Origin: an uncultured Christensenellaceae bacterium
GTDB taxonomy: Bacteria > Bacillota > Clostridia > Christensenellales > Aristaeellaceae
NCBI GenBank assembly: GCA_905236495.1
Contig: CAJOPV010000131.1
Span: 1-22,042 of the forward strand
Direction of reading: 5' to 3'
Length of the DNA: 22,042 bases
The notes below the pieces were generated by a model. The model made no database searches and was not told the DNA's origin. It saw only the letters and a list, made by a program, of their open reading frames with translations. Position numbers and translations under genes: made by a program. This document shows, in pieces, positions 1 through 7,329 of the stretch (position 1 is the stretch's first letter; every line of letters starts with the position of its first letter).

Positions 1-16
1 AAGGCCAATTCTCCGT

Positions 17-47
17 CTCGGCGGGCCCCGAATGGGCGCACGCCGAG
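17..47 (+). terminator. Hairpin, possible terminator of a gene left of the window
   Basis: Arms CTCGGCG (17-23) and CGCCGAG (41-47) are perfectly complementary. An inner GCCC/GGGC pair closes a five-base loop. The following bases are AT-rich but have no clean T run, so this is only a plausible terminator for an upstream gene outside the window. Confidence 0.4.
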
Positions 48-103
48 CGTTATGATATAATTGTTCGTGTAAAACAGACAGGCATCTGCAGGGAGATCAA
101 AAA

Positions 104-175
104 ATGAGCTGCGCGGGAAAAACGAGCATCCAGGCGTTGGATGCTATTTTCAGCAAATGTGTGATTTTTGCTTGA
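104..175 (+). CDS. Possible 23-residue small ORF ahead of the ABC operon
   Basis: An ATG at 104 opens 23 codons ending in TGA at 173-175. GGGAG at 91-95 sits eight bases before the ATG, a good ribosome binding site distance. A perfect TATAAT at 56-61 lies upstream, but I find no convincing -35 box. The peptide begins MSCAGKTSIQ and has no recognisable domain. A perfect hairpin (125-145) lies inside the ORF, and its stop overlaps the -35 box of the ABC operon promoter. It could be a leader peptide, or a chance ORF over a terminator; the second is at least as likely. Confidence 0.22.
   Translation: MSCAGKTSIQALDAIFSKCVIFA
125..145 (+). terminator. Perfect 8-bp hairpin, likely weak bidirectional terminator
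   Basis: AGCATCCA (125-132) and TGGATGCT (138-145) pair perfectly around a five-base loop. An A-rich stretch precedes the hairpin and ATTTTC follows it, so it could act on either strand. It lies just before the promoter of the ABC operon and may insulate that operon from upstream transcription. Confidence 0.45.
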
Positions 176-200
176 CGAAATAAAAAAATTAGGTTAAAAT
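172..200 (+). promoter_or_regulatory. Sigma-A type promoter of the ABC exporter operon
   Basis: TTGACG (172-177), a 17-base spacer and TAAAAT (195-200) closely match the vegetative promoter consensus. The expected start lies near 207, giving a leader of about 40 bases to the ATG at 246. Confidence 0.75.
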
Positions 201-245
201 CCCTTTCCTTGCTTTTTGTTTCTTTTCAGACACATGGAGGAAAGC

Positions 246-1202
246 ATGCGCTACATTGCCGTGGAAAACCTGCAACAAACCTTTACCGTGCGCAAAAAGC
301 GGGAAAAGGGAAAACTGACGCGGGAAAAGACCATCGTTCAGGCGCTGAACGGCGTTTCCTTCTCCATTGACCGGGGCGAGCTGGTGGGCTACATCGGCCC
401 CAACGGGGCGGGCAAATCCACCACGGTGAAGATCCTCTCCGGCATCCTGACCCCGGAAGGGGGCCGGGCGCTGGTAGGGGGACGGGTGCCCTGGAAGGAG
501 CGGAAGGAGCACGTGCGCCATATTGGCGTGGTGTTCGGGCAGCGGAGCCAGCTTTGGTGGGACGTGCCCATCCTGGACAGCTTTTCCCTGCTGCGGGATA
601 TTTACCGGGTGCCGGATAACGCCTACCGGCTGCGGCTGGAGGAGCTGACGGAGGCCCTGGGGCTCACCGATATCCTGCGCACGCCCCTGCGGCTGCTGAG
701 CCTGGGGCAGCGGATGCGGGCGGAGCTGTGCGGCTCGCTGCTCCACGGGCCGGAGCTTTTATTCCTGGACGAGCCCACCATCGGCCTGGACGCGGTGAGC
801 AAGCTGGCCCTGCGGGATTTTCTGCGCCGGGAGAACCGGGAGAAGGGCACCACCATCCTGCTCACCACCCACGATATGGAGGATATCGCCGCCCTGTGCC
901 CCCGGGTCATGGTGCTGGGGCATGGGAACAAGCTGTTCGACGGCGCGCTGCCCGATCTTCTGTCCCGCTACGATACCGAACGGGTCATGACGGTGCGGTG
1001 CGACGCCCTGCCTGCGCTTCCCCCTAACTGCCAGGTGCTCAGGGAAGGGGATCAATGGAAAATCACCTACCGCCCCGACGCTGTGCCCACCTCCGATCTG
1101 ATCGCTCTCCTGCAAGCTGCCGGGCCTATCCGTGAGATGACGGTGCAGGGGCAGAACGTGGATCACCTGATCGCAGCAATGTATAAGGAAATGGATTTAT
1201 GA
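246..1202 (+). CDS. ABC-2 type exporter, ATP-binding subunit (COG4586-like)
   Basis: This is the cytoplasmic ATPase of a three-gene export ABC transporter. In 318 residues it shows Walker A GPNGAGKST (51-59), the Q-loop at Q99, the signature LSLGQ (151-155), Walker B LLFLDEP (171-177) and the H-loop histidine H209. The start at 246 is chosen because GGAGG (236-240) precedes it by five bases; an upstream in-frame ATG at 216 has no such site. A charged insert (about residues 16-28) before the Walker A motif is typical of the COG4586 group as I remember it. The signature has Leu where most ABC proteins have Gly (LSGGQ), also usual in this group. The stop overlaps the next start (ATGA), so the subunits are translationally coupled. 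The substrate cannot be told from sequence; export is the usual direction for ABC-2 systems. Confidence 0.92.
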   Translation: MRYIAVENLQQTFTVRKKREKGKLTREKTIVQALNGVSFSIDRGELVGYIGPNGAGKSTTVKILSGILTPEGGRALVGGRVPWKERKEHVRHIGVVFGQRSQLWWDVPILDSFSLLRDIYRVPDNAYRLRLEELTEALGLTDILRTPLRLLSLGQRMRAELCGSLLHGPELLFLDEPTIGLDAVSKLALRDFLRRENREKGTTILLTTHDMEDIAALCPRVMVLGHGNKLFDGALPDLLSRYDTERVMTVRCDALPALPPNCQVLREGDQWKITYRPDAVPTSDLIALLQAAGPIREMTVQGQNVDHLIAAMYKEMDL

Positions 1203-1990
1203 GCGCGTATATTTCGGCCTTCCGCATGCGGTGGAAAATGGAATTGCAGTACCGGGGCGCGGCGCTGGGCGGCATCATCTGCCAGATCTTTTTCGGGCTG
1301 GTGCTGGTAGCGATCTATCGGGCGCTGTACCTGGGCAAGCCCCAAAGCATGCCCCTGTCCGCCATCACCACCTATGTGTGGCTGCAGCAGGCCTTCTTTC
1401 GCATGATCTTTTCCTCTGACCCGGAGCTGATGGATAAGATCCGCACCGGCTCCATCGCCTACGACCTGTGCCGCCCGCTGCAATTGTACGGATACTATTA
1501 CGCCACCATCATGGCCCAGAAGCTGATGGGCAGCCTGCTTCGGGCCGCGCCCATGCTGATCTTCGCCGCGCTGCTGCCGGAGGGCTGGGGCATCGCCCTG
1601 CCCGCCTCCCTGCCGGCGCTGGGGCTGGCGGCCTGCGGCGTCGCCCTGGGGCTTTTATGCGTCAGCGCCCTGGAAAACATCGTCATGGGCCTAACCTTCC
1701 GCACCCTGGATTTCCGGGGCACCCAGGCGCTGTTCAATATGCTGATGATGACCTTTTCCGGCAACATCCTGCCTCTGACCCTGTTCCCCGATTCCTGGCA
1801 GCGGGTCATTACCCTCCTGCCCTACGCCCAGCTGCTGGATACCCCCATCCGCCTCTACACCGGGGAATATCCCATTGCCCGGGCCCCGGAAGCCCTGCTG
1901 ATCCAGGCCCTGTGGACGGCGGCCCTGATCGCCCTGGGCCTGCTCATCTGGAGGCAGAACCAGCGGCGGCTGGTAGTGCAGGGAGGCTGA
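1199..1990 (+). CDS. ABC-2 type exporter permease, first subunit (COG4587-like)
   Basis: A 263-residue integral membrane protein with about six hydrophobic segments (roughly 22-40, 55-70, 112-127, 137-158, 175-197 and 232-251). Between the second and third lies an IRTGSIAYDLCRPL stretch resembling the SG-x-L-RP motif of ABC-2 permeases. It begins inside the stop codon of the ATPase gene and is followed after 15 bases by the second permease. The ATPase plus two unlike permeases matches the COG4586-COG4587-COG3694 arrangement, in which the two permeases form the membrane channel. No substrate has been assigned to the family with confidence. Confidence 0.85.
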   Translation: MSAYISAFRMRWKMELQYRGAALGGIICQIFFGLVLVAIYRALYLGKPQSMPLSAITTYVWLQQAFFRMIFSSDPELMDKIRTGSIAYDLCRPLQLYGYYYATIMAQKLMGSLLRAAPMLIFAALLPEGWGIALPASLPALGLAACGVALGLLCVSALENIVMGLTFRTLDFRGTQALFNMLMMTFSGNILPLTLFPDSWQRVITLLPYAQLLDTPIRLYTGEYPIARAPEALLIQALWTAALIALGLLIWRQNQRRLVVQGG

Positions 1991-2005
1991 AAAGGAGGAA
2001 AGCCG

Positions 2006-2806
2006 TTGAATACCGTCAAATTATACCTTCATTCCATGTGGATGCAGCTGAAATGTCAGCTGCAATACCCCGCCTCCTTCCTGATGCAGACCCTGGCCCA
2101 GCTCATCATGGAGGGCGGGGAGCTGCTGGCGGTGATCCTGATCGTGGATCGCTTTGATCGGCTGAACCAATGGGAAGCCGGGGATCTGTACTTTTTCTTC
2201 GGCGTTATGTCCGTCACGTTTTACCTGACGGAATGCTTCGGGCGGGGCGTCACCGGGGCCTTTCCCGGCATGGTGCGCTCCGGGCAGCTGGATACGTTGC
2301 TCCTGCGGCCTCGGGGGGTGCTGACCCAGGCGATGTGCTGGGCCATGGACCCCCGGCGTTTTGCCTGCATCGCCGTGGGCACGGCGGCGCTGACCCTGGG
2401 CAGCCGCATGGCGAACGTGCAATGGACGGTCTGGAAAGCCCTGGCCCTCACGGAGGCCGTTCTCATGGGCGGCATTATGATCCTGGGCCTGTTTCTGCTG
2501 GAGGGCATATTCGTCATCCATTCCGTGAAATCGGTGGAGCTGGTGAACGCCATCACCTACGGCGGGCGCAGCGCCTGCGAATACCCCATCGACGTGTATC
2601 CCCGGCCCCTGCGGGTGCTGTTTACCGTCCTTGCCCCCTTTGCCCTGACGCTGCAGTGCCCCGCCGCCTACATCCTGGGAAAGCCCCTGTACGGCTGGCC
2701 CGATTGGGCGGCCTTCGTAAGCCCCCTGTCCGGCCTTGTTTCCTTCGCGCTTTTGTATCTCCTGTTCCGCCGCGCCCTGCGCTTTTACCGTTCCACGGGA
2801 AGCTGA
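2006..2806 (+). CDS. ABC-2 type exporter permease, second subunit (COG3694-like)
   Basis: A 266-residue polytopic membrane protein, second permease of the exporter. It starts at TTG (2006), supported by a perfect AGGAGG (1993-1998) seven bases upstream; the next ATG, at 2036, has no site. The motif MVRSGQLDTLLLRPRG (near residues 88-103) is diagnostic for this family (Pfam ABC2_membrane_6, formerly DUF990, by recall). A conserved-looking PIDVYP segment followed by FTVLAPFALTL precedes the last hydrophobic segments. The two permeases are similar in length but not obviously homologous by eye, which suggests a heterodimeric channel. Confidence 0.87.
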   Translation: MNTVKLYLHSMWMQLKCQLQYPASFLMQTLAQLIMEGGELLAVILIVDRFDRLNQWEAGDLYFFFGVMSVTFYLTECFGRGVTGAFPGMVRSGQLDTLLLRPRGVLTQAMCWAMDPRRFACIAVGTAALTLGSRMANVQWTVWKALALTEAVLMGGIMILGLFLLEGIFVIHSVKSVELVNAITYGGRSACEYPIDVYPRPLRVLFTVLAPFALTLQCPAAYILGKPLYGWPDWAAFVSPLSGLVSFALLYLLFRRALRFYRSTGS

Positions 2807-2893
2807 AAACAGGCTGGAAGGCGGTTGTTTATTGTCCTTCTGCATTTATTTGCTTTTCACGCTTCCCTATTCACTTTTGAAAGGAGCCTTTCC

Positions 2894-3619
2894 ATGCCGT
2901 CCCTCACCACCCAGGGGATCGTCCTGCGCCACGCCGACTATCGGGAGCATGACCGCATGCTCACCCTGCTTTCCCCCGCTCTGGGCCGGGTGGAGGCCCT
3001 GTGCCGGGGCTGCAAGCGGATGGGCAGTCCCCTGCTGTCCGCCAGCGAATGGTTCGCCCTGGGGGAGTACGTGCTCTACACCGGCAAAGGCCGCATGACC
3101 GTCACCTCCTGCCACGTGACCGAGACCTTCTACCCCCTGCGCACCGATTATGAACGGCTGCAATACGCCACCTATTTGATCGCCATTGCCGAGGCCGCCG
3201 CCCAGCCGGGGGATCGGGCCGTGGAGCTGTTCACCCTGCTGGCCCGGTCCCTATCCCGCCTGGCCTACGGAGACAGGGACATGCAGGCCGTCACCGCCGC
3301 CTTCCTTTTGCATTTTTCCGCCGTCAGCGGCTATCGGCCCCGGCTTTCCCATTGCGTGAAATGCGGCAAACGCATCCCGGACGCCGATATCCGCCTCATG
3401 GATACCGACAGCGGCGGCCTGGTGTGTGCTTCCTGCGCCCAGCAGCTGACCGGCCTGAAAGCCGTGACGCCGGAGCAGGTGCTTTGGATGCGGGAGGTGC
3501 TGGAAAAGGGCATCGATAAGACCGCCCTCCCCGACGCCTGCGCCCCCGGCCCCCTGCTTTCCCAGTACGTGGAAAGCCGGATGGAAAAGCCCATCCGGCA
3601 CAAGGGACTGTGGAGATAA
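2894..3619 (+). CDS. recO: DNA repair protein RecO
   Basis: RecO helps RecR load RecA onto SSB-coated single-stranded DNA and anneals strands in recombinational repair. The 241-residue protein has the N-terminal OB-fold opening (SLTTQGIVLRHADYREHDRM) and a C-terminal zinc finger with cysteines C154, C157, C178 and C181. Length is usual for the family. The start at 2894 is chosen because AAGGAG (2881-2886) lies seven bases upstream; a longer frame from 2825 would add a hydrophobic, RecO-unlike N-terminus without a binding site. The gene lies 87 bases after the exporter and could be read from the same transcript; no clear promoter is visible in the gap. Confidence 0.94.
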   Translation: MPSLTTQGIVLRHADYREHDRMLTLLSPALGRVEALCRGCKRMGSPLLSASEWFALGEYVLYTGKGRMTVTSCHVTETFYPLRTDYERLQYATYLIAIAEAAAQPGDRAVELFTLLARSLSRLAYGDRDMQAVTAAFLLHFSAVSGYRPRLSHCVKCGKRIPDADIRLMDTDSGGLVCASCAQQLTGLKAVTPEQVLWMREVLEKGIDKTALPDACAPGPLLSQYVESRMEKPIRHKGLWR

Positions 3620-3641
3620 CGGAGAACGAGAGAAAAAAATT

Positions 3642-3715
3642 GCGGGGGCGAGGCTCTTTGGAGCGCAAAGAACCCCTCCCCCGCGCCTCCTTCGAGAAAG
3701 GCAATGGGGGAGGGG
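3642..3715. terminator. GC-rich double-hairpin element between convergent genes
   Basis: The segment CCCCTCCCCC (3673-3682) can pair perfectly with GGGGGAGGGG (3706-3715). It can alternatively pair leftwards, where GCGGGGG (3642-3648) matches CCCCCGC (3678-3684) and an inner CTTTG/CAAAG pair (3656-3660, 3666-3670) extends the stem. The two folds exclude each other. The element sits between the ends of recO (+) and the LytTR gene (-), so it may terminate either transcript, but no T run follows. It may instead be a dispersed intergenic repeat of this genome. Confidence 0.5.
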
Positions 3716-3770
3716 AAAACTGCAAATGAATCTTGGAATCGAGCCTCCGAGCTATTTCGGGGGTATTTTT

Positions 3771-4532
3771 TTACCCGAACCGCTTTTCCAATTCTTCGTA
3801 TTTTTCGTGGGTGATAAGGGCGTCGTGGGCGGTGCCCTCCAATTGCACCACGTAGGTCCACCGCCCGTAAGGGGTGATGTTCTTGATGCGGCGCAGGTTG
3901 ATGATATAGCTCTTGTGGCAGCGGAAGAAGAGGTCCGGGTCCAGCCGGGCTTCCGTTTCGCTGAGGGTTTCGGGCAGCACATAGCGCCCGTTGTTTTCCG
4001 TATAGATCACGGTGGTCCGATCCTCCCGCTGCACCAGAAGGATATCCTGCATATCCACGAAGGTGACCCCGTCCCGATGCCGCAGCATCAGCCTTCCCCC
4101 GGCGTTCCGGGGCTCGGCGGGCCGGGGCAGGGCGGCGGGGGCTTGAGCCGTGCGGTGCAGGCGGCTTTCGATGCGCTCCAGCGTCTGTTCCAGCCGATCC
4201 AGCCTGAAGGGCTTCACCAGGTAATCAAAGGCATACACCTCAAAGGCTTCGCCCATGTATTCCTCGTGGCCCGTAGCGAAGATCAGCACGCAGGCGGGGT
4301 TTTGATCCTGAATGAGCCGGGCGCACTCGATGCCCGTTTTCCCCGGCATATCCACATCCAGAAACACCACCTGGGGGGTCAGCTTATCGTACAGGGCCAT
4401 GCATTCGTCCCCAGTAACGGCCTCCCCCACCACGAAAAAGCCATCCGTATCCTGAATTTTTTTCCGCAGGATCAGCCGCATGCCGGGATCGTCGTCGGCA
4501 ATGAGGACGGAGATCAGGGCTTTTTCGGTCAT
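3771..4532 (-). CDS. LytTR-type response regulator
   Basis: A 253-residue two-component regulator of the AgrA/LytR group. The receiver domain (about 8-122) has the acidic pocket D13-D15, phosphoacceptor D59 in FLDVDMPG, T87 and K107 in the VKPF motif. A proline-rich linker (about 128-143) leads to a LytTR DNA-binding domain (about 147-250) with the typical FFRCHKSYIINLRRI stretch. It starts at 4532, where ATG overlaps the preceding stop (ATGA) and GGGAGG lies about eight bases upstream. It is the last gene of the nfeD-floA operon. No histidine kinase is visible in the window, so its partner is unknown. Such proteins bind direct repeats upstream of target promoters and often control surface or peptide-related genes. 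Confidence 0.92.
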   Translation of the reverse strand: MTEKALISVLIADDDPGMRLILRKKIQDTDGFFVVGEAVTGDECMALYDKLTPQVVFLDVDMPGKTGIECARLIQDQNPACVLIFATGHEEYMGEAFEVYAFDYLVKPFRLDRLEQTLERIESRLHRTAQAPAALPRPAEPRNAGGRLMLRHRDGVTFVDMQDILLVQREDRTTVIYTENNGRYVLPETLSETEARLDPDLFFRCHKSYIINLRRIKNITPYGRWTYVVQLEGTAHDALITHEKYEELEKRFG

Positions 4533-4975
4533 GCCTGCTTCCTCCCGTAGCGCAATGCGGGGCGGCGGCCCAGGATCTCACTGAAGATCACGCCCTGCAG
4601 CAGGGCCTGGGCCTCCGGGGCCTTGATGCCCTCCATGGCGGGAACGGCCTCGCCGTCCAGGGCAGTCAGATCCTTCAGCATATAATCGTGGCAGCAATCC
4701 TCCCCTTCGCTGCCCACGCCTTCAATGCCCATGCCGGGGGTGTGCATGTGGGCCTCCAGGGGCTTGGGCTGATGGGCGGGCGCGGCGGGCTTCACGGCCT
4801 TCGCGGCGGGCCTGTTCGGCTGCGCCGCCTGCGGGCGCTGGGGCTGCTTAGAGGTAGCCTGAGCTTTCTGGGTCTGCGCGGCGGGGGTCGTTGCGTCCTT
4901 CTGGGCCTTTATCTGCTTGCTCGTCACGTTCAGCACGATGATGAGCACCATGAAAAGCAGCCATACGACGGGCAT
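4529..4975 (-). CDS. Unknown membrane-anchored protein with Pro/Ala-rich stalk
   Basis: I do not recognise a named family. The 148 residues open with one hydrophobic segment (about 3-17), followed by a long low-complexity stretch rich in Ala, Gln, Pro and Lys (about 25-72). A short section with a Cys-Cys-His motif (94-96) follows, then a compact tail with QALLQGVIFSEILGRRPALR (124-143). That tail looks like a conserved binding segment seen in other clostridial hypothetical proteins, though this is recall. The start is supported by GGAGG about eight bases upstream. It lies between floA and the LytTR gene and overlaps the latter by four bases, so the three are probably co-expressed. Confidence 0.75.
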   Translation of the reverse strand: MPVVWLLFMVLIIVLNVTSKQIKAQKDATTPAAQTQKAQATSKQPQRPQAAQPNRPAAKAVKPAAPAHQPKPLEAHMHTPGMGIEGVGSEGEDCCHDYMLKDLTALDGEAVPAMEGIKAPEAQALLQGVIFSEILGRRPALRYGRKQA

Positions 4976-5004
4976 AGACGCACCCTCCTTTCTTTATGGG
5001 AAGA

Positions 5005-5034
5005 GGAAGGGCGGACGCTTCCATCCGCCCTTCC
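5005..5034 (-). terminator. Perfect 11-bp hairpin between floA and the next gene
   Basis: GGAAGGGCGGA (5005-5015) and TCCGCCCTTCC (5024-5034) pair perfectly around an eight-base loop, just after the floA stop. On the minus strand no T run follows, so it is more likely a partial attenuator or RNA-stability element than a full terminator. Confidence 0.55.
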
Positions 5035-5040
5035 GATCAA

Positions 5041-6048
5041 TTACTTTTTGCCGTCCAGGGGCTTGATGATTTCCGAAGCGGGGGACGCGGCCTTGGCAAT
5101 GCCGGTGCGCATCTCGGTGTCGGCGATGGTATTCTGCATCTGGTAGTAGTCCATGACGCCCAATTTGCCTTCTCGGAGGGCTTCCGCCATAGCCAGGGGC
5201 ACCTGAGCCTGGGCTTCCACCACCTTGGCCTGCATTTCCTGCACGGCGGCCTTCATTTCCTGCTCATGGGCCACGGCCATGGCCCGGCGTTCCTCTGCCT
5301 TGGCCTGGGCGATGCGGCGGTCGGCCTCGGCCTGATCCGTCTGCAGCTGGGCGCCGATGTTGCGGCCCACGTCGATATCCGCGATATCGATGGAAAGGAT
5401 CTCGTACGCGGTGCCCTTATCCAGGCCCTTTTCCAGCACGGTCTGGGAGATGGAATCGGGGTTCTCCAGCACGGCCTTGTGAGAGGCGGCGGAGCCGATG
5501 GTGGTAACGATGCCCTCGCCAACGCGGGCGATGATGGTTTCCTCCCCGGCGCCGCCCACCAGCCGTTCAATGTTGGTGCGCACGGTGACCCGGGCCTTGG
5601 CCCGCAGCTCAATGCCATCCTGGGCAACGGCGGCTACCGGCGGCGTCTCGATGACCTTGGGCAGCACGCTCATCTGCACGGCCTGGAGCACGTCGCGGCC
5701 TGCCAGGTCGATGGCGCAGGCGGTGGTGAAGGACAAATTGATGCTGGCCTGCTTGGCGGAGATCAGGGCGTTGATGACCCTTTCCACGTTGCCGCCCGCC
5801 AGGAAGTGGGTTTCCAGCATATCGGTGGTTACGTCCAGGCCCGCCTTCCGGGCTTTGATGTAAGCGTTCACGATCTTCTGGGGCGAAATGCGGCGGAAAC
5901 GCATACCGATCAGAGAGATGATCTTCACCGGCGCGCCGGAGGCCCGGGCATTGATCCACAGCCCCAGGGGCACGTAGCGGAAGAATACGGCAGCCACCAC
6001 GATGGCGACCGCAATGATGATGAACCACAGCAGCATGATATCAGGCAT
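5041..6048 (-). CDS. floA: Flotillin-like membrane scaffold FloA
   Basis: FloA is a membrane-bound scaffold of functional microdomains in Bacillota and affects membrane fluidity and assembly of signalling and secretion complexes. The 335-residue protein has one N-terminal hydrophobic segment (about 5-24) and then the SPFH/PHB domain, including FLAGGNVERVINALISAK. An Ala/Glu/Gln-rich coiled coil (about 225-305) and the flotillin tail near LREGKLGVMDYYQMQNT follow. Length matches Bacillus YqfA/FloA. The start has AAAGGGG eight bases upstream. It directly follows nfeD, the normal arrangement for this pair. Confidence 0.95.
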   Translation of the reverse strand: MPDIMLLWFIIIAVAIVVAAVFFRYVPLGLWINARASGAPVKIISLIGMRFRRISPQKIVNAYIKARKAGLDVTTDMLETHFLAGGNVERVINALISAKQASINLSFTTACAIDLAGRDVLQAVQMSVLPKVIETPPVAAVAQDGIELRAKARVTVRTNIERLVGGAGEETIIARVGEGIVTTIGSAASHKAVLENPDSISQTVLEKGLDKGTAYEILSIDIADIDVGRNIGAQLQTDQAEADRRIAQAKAEERRAMAVAHEQEMKAAVQEMQAKVVEAQAQVPLAMAEALREGKLGVMDYYQMQNTIADTEMRTGIAKAASPASEIIKPLDGKK

Positions 6049-6087
6049 TGTTATATCCCCTTTCTATTGTTGGTTATGCATACGCTG

Positions 6088-6585
6088 TCAGCCAATGGGA
6101 CGCACCAGGATCTTGGCGCCCTCCACCTTGGTGACGCGCACCTTCACGTTTTTTTCCAGGTACTGCCCTTCGGATACCACGTTGAGCCTCACCCCGGCAA
6201 ACTCCGCAAAGCCCACGGGATTGAGCACCGTGACAGTGACCCCCTCCTTGCCCAGCAGCGCTTCCGTCTCCTCGTGATCCATGGGCTGGCTGACCTCGTT
6301 CAATATCAGCTTGGATCGGCTCAGCTTGCCCGTGGCGGCGGATTTGACGGATACCGAGATGGATATGCCCGCCAGGGCCAGGGAAATCAGCGTCACTGCC
6401 AAGCCGGCGGTGGAGCCGTAGGTTTTCCAGGTGATGATGATGCCGGCCGTCAGCAGGATGAGCCCGGATACCCCCGGCAGCCCAAACCCCGGCACGAACA
6501 CCTCCAGCACCAGCAGCCCCACCCCCGTCAGCAGGCATAAAATCAAGGGCAGATTGGTTACGATAAAGTCCAATACGGCATCCAT
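6088..6585 (-). CDS. NfeD-like protein, short form
   Basis: NfeD proteins are membrane partners encoded beside flotillins and stomatins. This 165-residue short form has about three hydrophobic segments (13-33, 37-53, 60-80) and a C-terminal OB-fold (about 108-164), with LLGKEGVTVTVLNPVGFAEFAG-like residues leading to a terminal ILVRPI strand. It lacks the N-terminal ClpP-like protease domain of long NfeD, including Bacillus YqeZ. Start 6585 has AAGGAGG nine bases upstream. It is first in the operon with floA, 39 bases ahead. The 149-base gap upstream of it contains only a weak GC hairpin (6693-6714) and a weak -10-like TAAGAT (6622-6627, minus strand). Confidence 0.88.
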   Translation of the reverse strand: MDAVLDFIVTNLPLILCLLTGVGLLVLEVFVPGFGLPGVSGLILLTAGIIITWKTYGSTAGLAVTLISLALAGISISVSVKSAATGKLSRSKLILNEVSQPMDHEETEALLGKEGVTVTVLNPVGFAEFAGVRLNVVSEGQYLEKNVKVRVTKVEGAKILVRPIG

Positions 6586-6734
6586 ACCACCGCGCCTCCT
6601 TCATGGCTTTTTCACGATGGCATCTTAACATAAAGCGAATCGAAAGAAAAGACGAATTGCTCCAAAACCCCGTTTTCCTGTCTGAAATGTCGCCGCCGGC
6701 CCGCGGACAGGCGGAACGGGCGTAAGGAAAGGCT

Positions 6735-7316
6735 TTACAGATTTTTCAGTTCCCGGGCCAGGGTCATCACGTCCTGCTCATACACCGGGGCCAAAGCCCG
6801 GCGATAGATCACGGAGGCGGGATGATACAGGGCGAACAGGGGCACCCCCGCCGCGCTTTGCAGCCAGGTGCCGTGGCAGTTCCCGATGGTGATTTTGGCG
6901 TTGGTCAAGGCCTTCAGCGGCACGTTGCCCAGCGTCGCCAGGGCCTTGGGGCGCACCGCCTCGATCTCCCTGAGCAGCCAGGGAATAAACAGGGATAATT
7001 CCTCCTGATTGGGGGCCCGGTTCCGATACCGGCCCGTGGGGCCCACCTCCGTGGGGCGGATCTTCACCGCGTTGGATACGAAGATTTCCTCCCGGTTCAG
7101 CCCCGCCAGCAGCAGAAATTCATCCAGGTTCTTTCCCGCCTTGCCCACGAAGGGCCGTCCCTTCGCCACTTCCGTTTCCCCCGGGGCCTCCCCTATCAGC
7201 ATCAGGACGGGGCTTTCGCTTTTCCCCTCCCCCAGCACCAGGGGCTTATCCTCCCCGGGCCACAGGGGCTGGAAAAACTTTTTCATATCCTGATACACCT
7301 TCTGCACCCCGGTCAT
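6735..7316 (-). CDS. Uracil-DNA glycosylase family protein lacking Fe-S cysteines
   Basis: A 193-residue protein of the uracil-DNA glycosylase superfamily, expected to excise uracil or related damage from DNA. It shows motif A GEAPGETEVAKGRPFVG (42-58) and a motif B-like HPASV (165-169). The start at 7316 is chosen over a longer frame from 7406 because GGGAGGA lies five bases upstream and the longer frame overlaps the preceding gene. It follows a paralogous glycosylase after 13 bases. Only one cysteine (C147) is present, so the four-cysteine [4Fe-4S] site of family 4 is absent. It may be a cluster-free branch with altered specificity; activity is not proven by sequence. Confidence 0.85.
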   Translation of the reverse strand: MTGVQKVYQDMKKFFQPLWPGEDKPLVLGEGKSESPVLMLIGEAPGETEVAKGRPFVGKAGKNLDEFLLLAGLNREEIFVSNAVKIRPTEVGPTGRYRNRAPNQEELSLFIPWLLREIEAVRPKALATLGNVPLKALTNAKITIGNCHGTWLQSAAGVPLFALYHPASVIYRRALAPVYEQDVMTLARELKNL

Positions 7317-7329
7317 GCTTTTCCTCCCG

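Noticed and set aside
3757..3778. Small hairpin over the stop codon of the LytTR gene
   Set aside because: The stem is short with a bulge and lies partly in coding sequence; the T run is in the loop rather than after the stem, so it is not called a terminator.
4996..6540. 514-codon open frame on the plus strand
   Set aside because: It lies antisense to floA and nfeD, whose protein families are clear. Its composition (His/Gly/Gln-rich) is that of a GC-rich shadow frame.
6693..6714. GC hairpin between the glycosylase genes and nfeD
   Set aside because: Only five base pairs with a 12-base loop and no T run; too weak to list as a terminator.
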